From positions 2,232,001 to 2,296,000 of the forward strand of contig NZ_CP019645.1 in the NCBI RefSeq assembly GCF_001999985.1: DNA of 64,000 bases. Reading direction: 5' to 3'. The stretch is from Helicobacter bilis. GTDB taxonomy: Bacteria > Campylobacterota > Campylobacteria > Campylobacterales > Helicobacteraceae. Both the position numbers and the translations under genes were made by a program. Numbering within the stretch: position 1 is the first letter of the stretch; every line of letters begins with the position of its first letter. This document shows, in pieces, positions 46,589 through 56,047 of this stretch. The notes beneath the pieces are model-generated. The model was not told the origin of the DNA. It worked only from the letters and a program-made list of their open reading frames with translations, and did no database searches.

Positions 46589-47564
46589 TTTATTATTGCG
46601 TATTGCGATTGCATTTTTAAAAGATATGAATCTTGAAGAGTTTAAAAAACTTGTATATGAAACACAATTTTTACTCGCTGATATTAACTCATTTGAGAAT
46701 GAAAAATTACCAAAAGATTCTCCAAAAGAGAGTAATAGAGTGCGTCAATCACTTGATATAAAAGCACCAGAGTTTCATATCGTAAGTCCGCGTTATGAGG
46801 CTGAAATCCTATTAGGACATATCTTAAATATGACTCGTGTAGAGTTGCATACGAACGCAAAAAAAGAGATTACAGACTTTGATAAGCAACGCTATTTTAA
46901 AATACTTGCTATGCGTAAAAATGGTGTGCCGCTTGAGTATCTTACAAATAAAGCAAGTTTTTATGATCTAGAACTCTATGTGGATAATAAGGTGCTAATC
47001 CCTCGCCATGAAACAGAGCTTTTAGTCGAACATGCCCTAGAGATTATCAAAGCACATAATATTACGCATTTTGTAGAAGTGGGTGTCGGTAGCGGTGCGA
47101 TTAGTGCAGCGATCCTTACACATGCAAAAGAGACTTGTGCGATCGCTACTGATATTAGCAAGGAAGCATTAAATATTGCCAAGCATAATATACAGAATCT
47201 TGGTTTAGAAAATCGCTGTGATTTTGTAGAATCTGACTTGCTTTCTTCACCTTATCTTATCATGCGAAAACCAATCACACTTTTAGTTGCTAATCCGCCC
47301 TATATCGCAAATAGCTATCCACTCAATCAAGAAGTGCTATGTGAGCCGCATATTGCGCTTTTTGGTGGTGAAAAAGGCGATGAGATTCTAAAAAAACTTA
47401 TCCTCCAAGCAAGAGAGAAGCAAATACAATTTCTTATATGTGAAATGGGCTATGACCAAAAAGAGAGTATGCAAGAGATACTTTTAAATGTGGGTTATAA
47501 GCCAACTTTTTATAAAGATTATGCGGGTTTTGATAGAGGCTTTATCGCAAGGCTTATGCCCTAA
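46578..47564 (+). CDS. prmC: peptide chain release factor N5-glutamine methyltransferase
   Basis: A 328-aa protein. The catalytic NPPY (LLVANPPYIANSYP) and SAM-binding VEVGVGSGAISAAIL segments are present, along with PLEYLTNKASFYDLEL and LIPRHETELLVE typical of PrmC. It methylates the GGQ glutamine of RF1/RF2. ATG 46575 and ATG 46578 are both possible; 46578 gives 7 nt spacing from GGGGGA. The start overlaps the ste24 stop by 11 nt. Residues 30-65 are a lysine/serine-rich spacer longer than in E. coli. Confidence 0.93.
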   Translation: MEIDLLLRIAIAFLKDMNLEEFKKLVYETQFLLADINSFENEKLPKDSPKESNRVRQSLDIKAPEFHIVSPRYEAEILLGHILNMTRVELHTNAKKEITDFDKQRYFKILAMRKNGVPLEYLTNKASFYDLELYVDNKVLIPRHETELLVEHALEIIKAHNITHFVEVGVGSGAISAAILTHAKETCAIATDISKEALNIAKHNIQNLGLENRCDFVESDLLSSPYLIMRKPITLLVANPPYIANSYPLNQEVLCEPHIALFGGEKGDEILKKLILQAREKQIQFLICEMGYDQKESMQEILLNVGYKPTFYKDYAGFDRGFIARLMP

Positions 47565-47586
47565 TTTTCTAAATCAGGATTCTATA

Positions 47587-49479
47587 ATGAAAAAATTACA
47601 TTATTATCTCAGTGCATTCTTAATGCTTTGTAGTATTTGTGTGCTTGTCTTTGCAAAAGATATAACAAGCAAAGATACAAATAAGCAAGAAAAACTTAAT
47701 ACAGAATCTCTGCCCCTGCATTTTGAGAGTTTAGCCCTATTGTTTCAGCATATCACAGATATTTCATGGCAGATTCACACATTACAGGGGAGTTATGATT
47801 TTAAGCAAAAAGAGGAATTAATCGCACAAAAAAATCTTTTGCTCCAAAACTTTATCGCTAATATTAGGAATACAAAACAAAGCTTAGGCTTTGATATAGA
47901 TGAAAATAAACAAATGCAAATGAGAATTGACATGCAGCTAAATGATGCTAAAATCCAGCATGATGCAGCTTTGATTCTAAAAGAAGAAATTGCCAAAAAC
48001 AATCTTATTATAGAATCTCATTTAGCTACGCTTTTTAAAAATTTGCGAAAGCAAATTGACTTTTTTTCACAAAAACAAAAAGTAGTAGATATTATACAGC
48101 CAACACTCCAAGCATTAAATGCCATGCCAACAACCTTTGATATATCAGCTGAAATCCCTACAAAACAGCAAAAAAATCTCAAACTACAAATAGAAAAATA
48201 CAGAAACACACTCGCAAGTGCCATTGAGATTGTTTCGTATTTAGAATGGCATGCAGATGAGCTTGTGCCACAAAATACGATACTACATGCTTGTATGCGA
48301 TGGACACTGCAGTTTCTCTCAAACTTTATGAATGTTAATCATGGGAATTTGGTTTTTATTAAGATAGTTTTATCGCTTTTATGTTTTGTTATCCTGTGGG
48401 CATATCGCAAACTTATCACAAAGATTGTCGTCTATCTTATGGACCTTGCTATCCATCTTACAAATCAAGATAAAGACTTGCATGCTGCTATTCAAAAAAA
48501 TCTATTGCAACCTATCTCATTGTTTCTACTTGCATGGAGTTTGCGTGTTTGTATCGGCGTGCTGTATTATCCGCATTTACAGCCAGAAAAGATTGAAGCG
48601 TGGTTTAATATCTTGTATATAGTAAATGTTGCATGGTTTATGGTAGCTTTAGTGAAAAGCTATGGCACGGTGCTATTAACAAAGATTCTGCAGAAACGAA
48701 ATAATGAGTTTAGACGAGAGATTATAAATCTTATATTAAAAGCCTTGTATGCGGTTATTATTATTATCGCATGTTTGCTTATCCTAAAATATTTAGGCTT
48801 TAATGTATCTGCTATTATTGCTTCGCTTGGTTTAGGGGGATTAGCCGTTGCTCTCGCAGTAAAAGATATACTTGCAAACTTCTTTGCCTCCATTATGCTC
48901 TTATTTGATAATTCTTTCTCTCAAGGCGATTGGATTGAGTGCAATGGTGTTGATGGTGTTGTGGTTGAAATAGGACTAAGAAGAACTACCGTTCGCACCG
49001 CAGATAATGCCCTGCTTTTTGTCCCAAATGCAGAATTAGCAGGGAAGATTATACGCAATTGGAGTCGCAGAAAAGCTGGTAGAAGAATAAAAATGAGTGT
49101 AGGCGTTACTTATGATGCAGATGAAGCAAAGCTGAAAAAATGTGTAGCAAGTATTAGACAAATGCTTTTAGACCACCCAGAAGTAGTAACAACGCCAATC
49201 TATAATCAAGAAGAAACACAACTCATGACTCTAAGAAAAGACATTATTTCCCTTGATGATTTCTTAGGCTATAAAAGCGGACTTTTTGTCTGTGTGGAAG
49301 CCCTTGCTGATAGTTCAATAAATATTTTAGTAGAATGCTTCACACAAAGTGTTTCAAAAAAAGATTATTTTGAAGTAAGAGAAGATATAATCTTTAAAAT
49401 CATGGCAATCGTGCAGGAATGCAACCTTAGTTTTGCTTTTCCTAGTCAAAGCGTCTATGTCGAGACATTGCCAAAGTGA
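47587..49479 (+). CDS. MscS-family mechanosensitive channel
   Basis: A 630-aa protein. The signal segment MKKLHYYLSAFLMLCSICVLVFA leads to a periplasmic coiled-coil region (about 40-240), then at least four membrane segments, and the MscS pore helix LGLGGLAVALAVKDILANFFAS at about 455, followed by the beta domain (GDWIECNGVDGVVVEIGLRRTTVRT, VPNAELAGKIIRNWSRR). It opens under membrane tension to release solutes. ATG 47587 has CAGGAT 7 nt upstream. It follows prmC by 22 nt, so the operon is ste24-prmC-mscS. Confidence 0.92.
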   Translation: MKKLHYYLSAFLMLCSICVLVFAKDITSKDTNKQEKLNTESLPLHFESLALLFQHITDISWQIHTLQGSYDFKQKEELIAQKNLLLQNFIANIRNTKQSLGFDIDENKQMQMRIDMQLNDAKIQHDAALILKEEIAKNNLIIESHLATLFKNLRKQIDFFSQKQKVVDIIQPTLQALNAMPTTFDISAEIPTKQQKNLKLQIEKYRNTLASAIEIVSYLEWHADELVPQNTILHACMRWTLQFLSNFMNVNHGNLVFIKIVLSLLCFVILWAYRKLITKIVVYLMDLAIHLTNQDKDLHAAIQKNLLQPISLFLLAWSLRVCIGVLYYPHLQPEKIEAWFNILYIVNVAWFMVALVKSYGTVLLTKILQKRNNEFRREIINLILKALYAVIIIIACLLILKYLGFNVSAIIASLGLGGLAVALAVKDILANFFASIMLLFDNSFSQGDWIECNGVDGVVVEIGLRRTTVRTADNALLFVPNAELAGKIIRNWSRRKAGRRIKMSVGVTYDADEAKLKKCVASIRQMLLDHPEVVTTPIYNQEETQLMTLRKDIISLDDFLGYKSGLFVCVEALADSSINILVECFTQSVSKKDYFEVREDIIFKIMAIVQECNLSFAFPSQSVYVETLPK

Positions 49480-49635
49480 AAATAATACGCGAAATAATCT
49501 CAACAAAACAGCAAAATAAATATTGCATAGGTAGCATAAAATTAAATCGCAAAACTTTATAGAATCTAACAGATTCAATAAACTTATAAAATGTTCGATA
49601 TAAAAGAATCTATTCTCAAATATAGGGGTTTTATT

Positions 49636-50508
49636 ATGCAAAAGACAATAGAGCAAGATAAAATAGACTTTCATCGCAGAGAGAGTATCGCAAGGATTGC
49701 AAAGATAGGTGCTTTGGGTGCAAGTGTGCTAGTTGGCACAAAGCTTCATGCCGAAACAATTGATGAAGCACAGGAGCAAACACGCAAACAGAACTATATA
49801 AATATTAATCCACTCTATGTAGATAGTGACAAAATGCTACTTCCAAAAACACAGATGAAGCTACAAAAAGATTCCGTTGGGCTTGTGGTTGTGAATCCGC
49901 AGATTGATTTTCTTAGCCCAAAAGGTGTGGGCTGGAGCTTATATGGTGCTAGTATTAAAGAAAATAATACTATTGAGAATATCGGTATGCTTTTTAGAGT
50001 GGCAAAAGCCCTGCGTTTGCCTACATTTGTGTCCTATGTGGTATGGAATAGTCAAGATTTAAAAACTTTGCCAAAAACACCTATGAAAAACTTTTCTCGT
50101 GGGACAAAGCTTGCCTATGGTAATGGCAAAGGTTTGAATGCAAATGATATTGAACAAAGCGGAGCAGATTTCTTGCCTGAATATAAACCCTTTATACTTG
50201 ATAATAAAACAATCCTTACAACACCTAGAAAGGATTTTGGATTAAAAGGGAGTGATTTAACCACTCAATTGCGTATCAGTGGGATTAAGCAAGTGATTTT
50301 ATGCGGTATGGATGCAAATGTGCATCTTGATTCCCATTTGCGTGATTTACTTGCGGAGGGCTTTGAAGTAGGTGTTGTGCGTGATGCTACTGCTGGAGCG
50401 AAGTTGCCTGAGGGTGATGGTTATTTAGCAGGGCTTATTAACTTCCGCTTTATTGCAAATGAACTTTTCTTTACACCAGATATCGTGCAAAGATTGCAGA
50501 ATATGTAG
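49636..50508 (+). CDS. exported isochorismatase-fold hydrolase without the usual catalytic Cys
   Basis: A 290-aa protein. An N-terminal RR-containing signal (HRRESIARIAKIGALGASVLVG) suggests export, possibly by Tat. The isochorismatase fold is visible: VVNPQIDFLSPKG (catalytic Asp), TTPRKDFG (catalytic Lys) and VILCGMDANVHLDSHLRDLLAEGF. In cysteine hydrolases of this family the last motif reads G-x-x-x-x-x-C; here the Cys place is His, although a Cys precedes the Gly. The reaction is therefore unclear. ATG 49636 follows AGGGG by 7 nt; a longer frame begins at 49591 without a site. Confidence 0.8.
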   Translation: MQKTIEQDKIDFHRRESIARIAKIGALGASVLVGTKLHAETIDEAQEQTRKQNYININPLYVDSDKMLLPKTQMKLQKDSVGLVVVNPQIDFLSPKGVGWSLYGASIKENNTIENIGMLFRVAKALRLPTFVSYVVWNSQDLKTLPKTPMKNFSRGTKLAYGNGKGLNANDIEQSGADFLPEYKPFILDNKTILTTPRKDFGLKGSDLTTQLRISGIKQVILCGMDANVHLDSHLRDLLAEGFEVGVVRDATAGAKLPEGDGYLAGLINFRFIANELFFTPDIVQRLQNM

Positions 50509-50595
50509 ATAAAGTCTTATCAAAAAATCCTTATGATGATAGAGAAAATCGTAGGAATACAGAGATAAAGTATCATGAATTGACTATTTTTGCTT

Positions 50596-50601
50596 TATAA
50601 T
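50596..50601 (+). promoter_or_regulatory. putative -10 box for speE
   Basis: TATAAT, 27 nt before ATG 50629, preceded by TGCTT, which may act as an extended -10. Confidence 0.55.
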
Positions 50602-50628
50602 GCGACCATTTACAAATAAAGGTTTTTT

Positions 50629-51441
50629 ATGTGGATGACAAGTGAAGTTACAAGAAACTTTCAGAATCAATATGCTATTACAAATAAATTTGCAGACTAT
50701 AAGGGTAAGACAATTGATATTGAGTTGTTTAATACTGAGGCATTGCAACAGATTGCACTTATTAGTTTTAAAAATGATAAAAAAGAAGTAACACGACAAG
50801 CAGTAATGACGCAGCGTTATAACTTTATTGAAAGTGAAATGCTTGCCTATATTCCCTATTGTGTAGCTACAAATCCAAAAAGAGTTCTCATCTGTGGCAC
50901 ATTGAATGCAGCGATTGCTAATCATTTTGCACAGCATGATATGAGCGTAGATATGGTGGTAGGTGATATGGAAGCCCTTTATACATTAAGTGGCTTTATC
51001 CCTAAGTTTAAGGAAATACAAGAGAATGTAAATATTGCTTTTTATGAGCGATTTATGGATATTAAGCAAGCTGGCTATGATATTATTATCCATGCTTCTA
51101 GCCCAAAACTATATGAGTTTGAGGCACTAAAAAAGATGGCAAGTGAAAAGTTTATTTGCATTTTTGACCTTGCTAATTGCTATCTAGAACCAAGCTTAGC
51201 TCTTGATACATTAGCCTTTGGCATGAATTTTGGACATGTGATGATGCCTTTTATGCTACCTACACTCACCCCTAGTTTCTATGCGTTTTTAAGTAACTAC
51301 GCACACCCTTTAGCCGATTTACAACTACAAAAAAGCGATATGCTAGATAATTTACAATGCTATAATGCAAACCTGCATACTAGTGTCTTTAGACTCCCCA
51401 CCTTTTTACAGCATATCATCGCACCTTATGTGAAAAATTAG
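50629..51441 (+). CDS. speE: spermidine synthase-like aminopropyltransferase
   Basis: A 270-aa protein that follows the divergent H. pylori SpeE along its length: MWMTSEVT start, FNFIESEMLAYIPYC-like segment, RVLICGTLNAAIANHFA (Rossmann loop, where canonical SpeE has GGGDGG), and MPFMLPTLTPSFYAFLSNYAHPLADL. It transfers aminopropyl groups to putrescine in the cytoplasm. The glycine-rich GGGDG loop of other bacteria is replaced by GTLNA, and the active-site Asp pair is not obvious, so substrate range is uncertain. It is convergent with the DUF3971 gene. Confidence 0.82.
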   Translation: MWMTSEVTRNFQNQYAITNKFADYKGKTIDIELFNTEALQQIALISFKNDKKEVTRQAVMTQRYNFIESEMLAYIPYCVATNPKRVLICGTLNAAIANHFAQHDMSVDMVVGDMEALYTLSGFIPKFKEIQENVNIAFYERFMDIKQAGYDIIIHASSPKLYEFEALKKMASEKFICIFDLANCYLEPSLALDTLAFGMNFGHVMMPFMLPTLTPSFYAFLSNYAHPLADLQLQKSDMLDNLQCYNANLHTSVFRLPTFLQHIIAPYVKN

Positions 51442-51612
51442 ATATAGAATCTTGAGTATTTGTGGCGTGGTGGCTATGAGATCGCAAGTTTTCTAATTAC
51501 CTTGCTCTTTATAAGATTGTATTGTGATATTAGATTCTAAAAGTATTGTTACGCCTAGTAATAAGCAAAACCTTAGAGTATGAAGCAACCACTTTATTGT
51601 TCTCATGTATCA

Positions 51613-54600
51613 TTAATACAAAATCATCTCTTCTTCATCTTTTGAGCTATTCACTAGCATTTCAACCGGGAAAACGCGTCTTAAAATATTAAATGGGGCT
51701 TTGATAATGTCAGCAGCAAGTGTGATATTAACCTTTGGGTCAGAGTATTTGCCACTTAGAATAAGGTTTGTGCTGATTTGCCCCTCGCGTCCTAATATCA
51801 AATAGCCTATGATTGGAATCTTATTGATAAATTTACTAAGATTTTTAATCGTAGAAATATTAAGATTCACATTCATTTCTTGTGTATCAATATCGATAAT
51901 GCCTTGTCCATTTATATCCATAGAGCTACCAAGTAAAAATACATTTTGTAAGCCGATATAATCGCTATTAATCGCAAAAATCACCTTACCATAATTTACC
52001 TGATAGCCTTTTGCAGAGATATGCGGGTCTTTAAACATAAAGAGAGATGGCACTGTATCGATTAGGGCGAAAATATTTTGGACTGATTTAAAATCGATTA
52101 ATGCGGTATTTTGAAGCTCTAGTGAAGCATTTAAGATTCCACCGCGATAGATTCCATCAAGGCTAAATGCCCCACCATTTAGCATTTTTTTACCACCTTT
52201 TGCAGAAGCTAGAATAATATTGATAAAATCTCCACTAAAATTTTTTGCCTTTACATATACATTATCTTTAATAAGCGAAGCATTTAAAATACCCTTGCCA
52301 TATTGTCCATCGACTACGATACGATTATCAATAAAGCGGATATTTACAGAATCAAATGGTGCGGTATAGCCCAAAAAGCTAAATTGCAAATCCTGCCCAA
52401 TGATATTAAAATCTGTTGGCTTTATATTCATTTGCTTTCTTAATTTATTCTTAATTGCAATCAATTTTAACTCTTGCAAAATCGCTGCTTCAGAGTAGGG
52501 CAGGGCGTCTTTTTGCTTATCTTTAAATAAATCTATGAAGAATGGAATCTTTGATTGCATTGCTTCATCAATGTCAATGCGATAGCCCTTCATGCGTAAC
52601 ATACTAAGAGAATCTTGACTTTTAAAGTCAATATCATCATTTACAAGCACAACGATAGAGTTATCTTGCAAATGCCCTTTTAGATTCAAATCTGTAACGC
52701 GTTCATGCTTGATAGTGTATAAAGGGTGTTTTAGCTTTGTGAGATTGAGTGTAAAATCTATGCGTTTAAAACTTTCTTGCTTTGTTTTTGGATAAGGTGT
52801 AGTTTGCAAGTTGAAATCCCCATGCGTTATGCCATAGTATTGGGCTAATGGGGAGAACTGCAAGATATTTTCAATTTTTGCAATATTTAGTTGTAAGTTT
52901 TTACCACTTTCTAAATGCAGACTTAAAGCTGGGACATCAAGGACAATTTTATTATTCGCAAAAGATAGATTCAAATGAATATTTGCATTTTTTATATTTA
53001 AAAAGTCTTGGTCTAGCATGAATGAATCTTTTTCTTTTTTTATGGCTTGTTTTGCTAACTCTGTGAGTTCTTTTGTGCTTAGTTGCTTGAAAGGCTGGGT
53101 CTTTTTACTGCGGATTTTTAGGTCATTCCATACAGGATTGTTTTTTAAATCTTTCAATACCTTGTCATCTTCTTTTGCCCTCTCTCCATCATCTTTTATA
53201 TTTTGTTTAGGCAGAGATTTAATCACTTCTGGTGATAGCTCTTTATTTTGTAATTGCTGTTTTCTTGCATCTTCTAGTAGTTTATGCGAGTCGCTACTTA
53301 TGCTATTATTTGGTGTTTGCATGTTTGTTTGCTGTATTGAATAATCATCAAAATATTTTAGAATCTTTTGAGTATTACTATAAGGCATACTTTCTTCAAG
53401 ATAGATTCCGCTATTTTGTGCGATATTGTTTTGTATGGAATCTTTAGGGTCTTCTTGTGGGGTAGGGCGATTTATCTTTTTTTGTTTTTTTATGTCGTAT
53501 AGATTCTTAGTGTATAGGGCCATTTTAGAATCATTGTTATTTGCCTTAAGATTCTCATTATTTGGGCTGGGTAAATGTATGGTCGGCTTATTTGGTGCTA
53601 ACCTTAAATCCTGCAAATTATGCGTATTTAATATGGCTTTATGTATATAGGTGTTTGCTTGTATATTTTGCTTATTTATATCAAGCAAGACATTGACATT
53701 TGCGTCTATAAGCCTTTGCCATTTTACCCTTTCGCCATTGATATACACAAGCTTTTGTTGCGGTGTAATATCAAGGGCAATGTTAAGATTATTGGCTTGT
53801 AGTGGAATATCATATAATTTTAGGCTTGTATTTTGAGCTTGGATAATGCCTTGCAGTGAGAATAATGGGTGCGTTGGAATCTTTTTATTATGTCGTATTG
53901 CAATTTGCAGGTGCATACTTGTGGTTTCTTTAGTGCTTGATTTAGTTAGGTTTGGGTTATGTAAAAGTTCATTTGTGAGTGTTGTTTGTGGGTTTAACTC
54001 TAGAATCTTTTCATAGAGATTCTCATTTGTGTTTGTTTGCTCTGTATTTAATGTTTGCTTAGTTTGCAATGCTTTTGTTACAGCATCTTCTGTGGTATTT
54101 ATCGCACTATCTAATGTTTTTTTAGTATTTTTTGATTCTGTTTTGGTTTTTGTCTGTTTTGATTTTTTCGTGTTTTGTGCGAGGGATTGCTGCATAATAG
54201 GCAGCACAACACCATAATGCTCTAAAAGTTTTGCAAGATTAGAATCAAATCGCACATTTTTTCCATGCAATTCAATAATCACATCACTATGAGGCATATT
54301 TGCTATAAGCACTTCTGATTGAGCTAGATTCATACCTGCAAATGTAGCATTTATTGGCGTAATCTTTAAATCAGTATCCTTAAAAGTTATTACCGCTTGT
54401 TCTGCAAGGATTGGCTTTACCCCTTTTGCTAGAGTAACTTCTGGCTTTTCTACAATGATTTCTGCTTGTGTGTTATGTAGTAAAGTATTGCCTATATCAT
54501 CTAGGTTAATACGCATAGCTAGATTGCTTAAATGCAAATTATCGTATTTAATATTGTTAAATAGCCAGTCTTGCAAGGTTTTCTTTAGCTTTGGATTTTG

Positions 54601-56028
54601 TATATTATCTATAAATGGTTTTATAATGGCTAGATTATTGAGTGGGCTGCTTTTTGCATTTACATTGATTTCATTAAAATTTGTGTCGCCTGAAAGCATG
54701 ATTTTTTCATTATTATCATCATCTTTTATTGCCTCTAGGTTAAAGGATAATTGCTTCTTTGGCACAGAAAAATTAAGATTTCCTTCAAAATGCAAGGGCA
54801 GCGTCTTTAACTGAAACTTATTAATGTCTAAATGTATATTATTGTGATTATTATTGATAGCGAAATCTGCGTCAAATAAAGCACCTTGTACGCGGTAATT
54901 TGTATCTGTGTAGTCAATACTCCATTTGTGATTATTTGGCAATACAAGCTCTTTTATATTTAGTCTTTCAAAATAGCTTAGTATATAAAGTGTCCTTTGT
55001 GTGTATTGTATTGTGTTTTGCAAAATCTCATTAAAAGGTCTTGTTTCTTGTGTATTATCTTTATTTTCGTTGTTGCTAAGTGTGCTTAAATCAATGGAAT
55101 CTATTTCTAGTATTAACTTATTTTGTAGTTGCAAAAAAGCATTGCGTATAGCTATATTGCCAAACTTTAGGTTTTGAAACGAGATTCCATTTGCTAGAAT
55201 CTTATAGCCTATAATCGTAACGCTAAGAATCACTACAAAAAATATAATAAGTCTTAATAGTGGATTGCCTTTTTTCTTTGCCTTCTTCTTGTGCTTTTTG
55301 GTATCCTTTTTTTCTATGGTGTCATGTGGGGTGTCATCTAGCGTATATATTGCAGGTTTTGTGCTAGATTCTGTTTGGCTAGGATTTTCTTTTTGACTTG
55401 GAATATTGTTTGCAATGTTTAGATTATTGCAATCTTGTGTTTGTATAGAATCTTTGTTATTAGAGTGTGCTATATTTTCATTACTACTAGGCTGCTTTAA
55501 TGAAGGTCTTATTTGTTTTAGTGTATGATTGTTACTTGAAAAATCTATATAAGGTGTGTGTATGTGGTTGAAGTGCATTGTATCTTGTGTGTTTAATCTC
55601 TGTTGCAAAGCAAGGCTTATTTCTTGCAAGTTTAAATCATTTTCAAGCGATTTATGTGCGTTTAGATTCTCTTCTAGGAATAGGGCTTTTGCTTTGGAAT
55701 CTAAATCATTAGAATCCAAACTAACAGAATCTAATATAGTAGAATCCGATATACTAGAATCTAAATCACGAGATTCTAAGTCTTTATACTCTTTATCTAA
55801 ACGCAATGTGTTTTCACTTGATAGGGAAACATTAGATTCTAAATCTCTTTCTTTAGAATCTAAGCCTATGCTTTCATCACCGCCATTTACCTTATTGACT
55901 TGGAGTAGTGGGGCAGTAGCTACACCCCCATCATCGAATACTTTAGAATCTTCTAACTCTAAATCATTTATTTTTTGGCTTGCTTCTAAATTACAAGCTA
56001 AGTTTTCATTATTTTCTTTATCTGGCAT
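51613..56028 (-). CDS. large DUF3971/AsmA-like envelope protein (YhdP type) with disordered extensions
   Basis: A 1471-aa protein. Residues 1-255 are cytoplasmic and D/S/E/N-rich with many LDSK/ESK words. A lysine-rich stretch (KKHKKKAKKKG) leads to one TM (LLRLIIFFVVILSVTIIGYKIL, about 256-278). The remainder is periplasmic with the repetitive beta-strand pattern of AsmA/TamB-like phospholipid-transport proteins. The C-terminal domain (LGSSMDINGQGIIDIDT; IPIIGYLILGREG) is typical of DUF3971/AsmA2. Two further N/S/T/K-rich inserts interrupt it. ATG 56028 (MPDKENNE) is chosen over TTG 56034. Divergent from mltG with a tiny gap, as HP0586-HP0587 in H. pylori. Role in lipid transport is inferred. 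Confidence 0.82.
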   Translation of the reverse strand: MPDKENNENLACNLEASQKINDLELEDSKVFDDGGVATAPLLQVNKVNGGDESIGLDSKERDLESNVSLSSENTLRLDKEYKDLESRDLDSSISDSTILDSVSLDSNDLDSKAKALFLEENLNAHKSLENDLNLQEISLALQQRLNTQDTMHFNHIHTPYIDFSSNNHTLKQIRPSLKQPSSNENIAHSNNKDSIQTQDCNNLNIANNIPSQKENPSQTESSTKPAIYTLDDTPHDTIEKKDTKKHKKKAKKKGNPLLRLIIFFVVILSVTIIGYKILANGISFQNLKFGNIAIRNAFLQLQNKLILEIDSIDLSTLSNNENKDNTQETRPFNEILQNTIQYTQRTLYILSYFERLNIKELVLPNNHKWSIDYTDTNYRVQGALFDADFAINNNHNNIHLDINKFQLKTLPLHFEGNLNFSVPKKQLSFNLEAIKDDDNNEKIMLSGDTNFNEINVNAKSSPLNNLAIIKPFIDNIQNPKLKKTLQDWLFNNIKYDNLHLSNLAMRINLDDIGNTLLHNTQAEIIVEKPEVTLAKGVKPILAEQAVITFKDTDLKITPINATFAGMNLAQSEVLIANMPHSDVIIELHGKNVRFDSNLAKLLEHYGVVLPIMQQSLAQNTKKSKQTKTKTESKNTKKTLDSAINTTEDAVTKALQTKQTLNTEQTNTNENLYEKILELNPQTTLTNELLHNPNLTKSSTKETTSMHLQIAIRHNKKIPTHPLFSLQGIIQAQNTSLKLYDIPLQANNLNIALDITPQQKLVYINGERVKWQRLIDANVNVLLDINKQNIQANTYIHKAILNTHNLQDLRLAPNKPTIHLPSPNNENLKANNNDSKMALYTKNLYDIKKQKKINRPTPQEDPKDSIQNNIAQNSGIYLEESMPYSNTQKILKYFDDYSIQQTNMQTPNNSISSDSHKLLEDARKQQLQNKELSPEVIKSLPKQNIKDDGERAKEDDKVLKDLKNNPVWNDLKIRSKKTQPFKQLSTKELTELAKQAIKKEKDSFMLDQDFLNIKNANIHLNLSFANNKIVLDVPALSLHLESGKNLQLNIAKIENILQFSPLAQYYGITHGDFNLQTTPYPKTKQESFKRIDFTLNLTKLKHPLYTIKHERVTDLNLKGHLQDNSIVVLVNDDIDFKSQDSLSMLRMKGYRIDIDEAMQSKIPFFIDLFKDKQKDALPYSEAAILQELKLIAIKNKLRKQMNIKPTDFNIIGQDLQFSFLGYTAPFDSVNIRFIDNRIVVDGQYGKGILNASLIKDNVYVKAKNFSGDFINIILASAKGGKKMLNGGAFSLDGIYRGGILNASLELQNTALIDFKSVQNIFALIDTVPSLFMFKDPHISAKGYQVNYGKVIFAINSDYIGLQNVFLLGSSMDINGQGIIDIDTQEMNVNLNISTIKNLSKFINKIPIIGYLILGREGQISTNLILSGKYSDPKVNITLAADIIKAPFNILRRVFPVEMLVNSSKDEEEMILY

Positions 56029-56047
56029 TATCAATATACTCTTTGAA

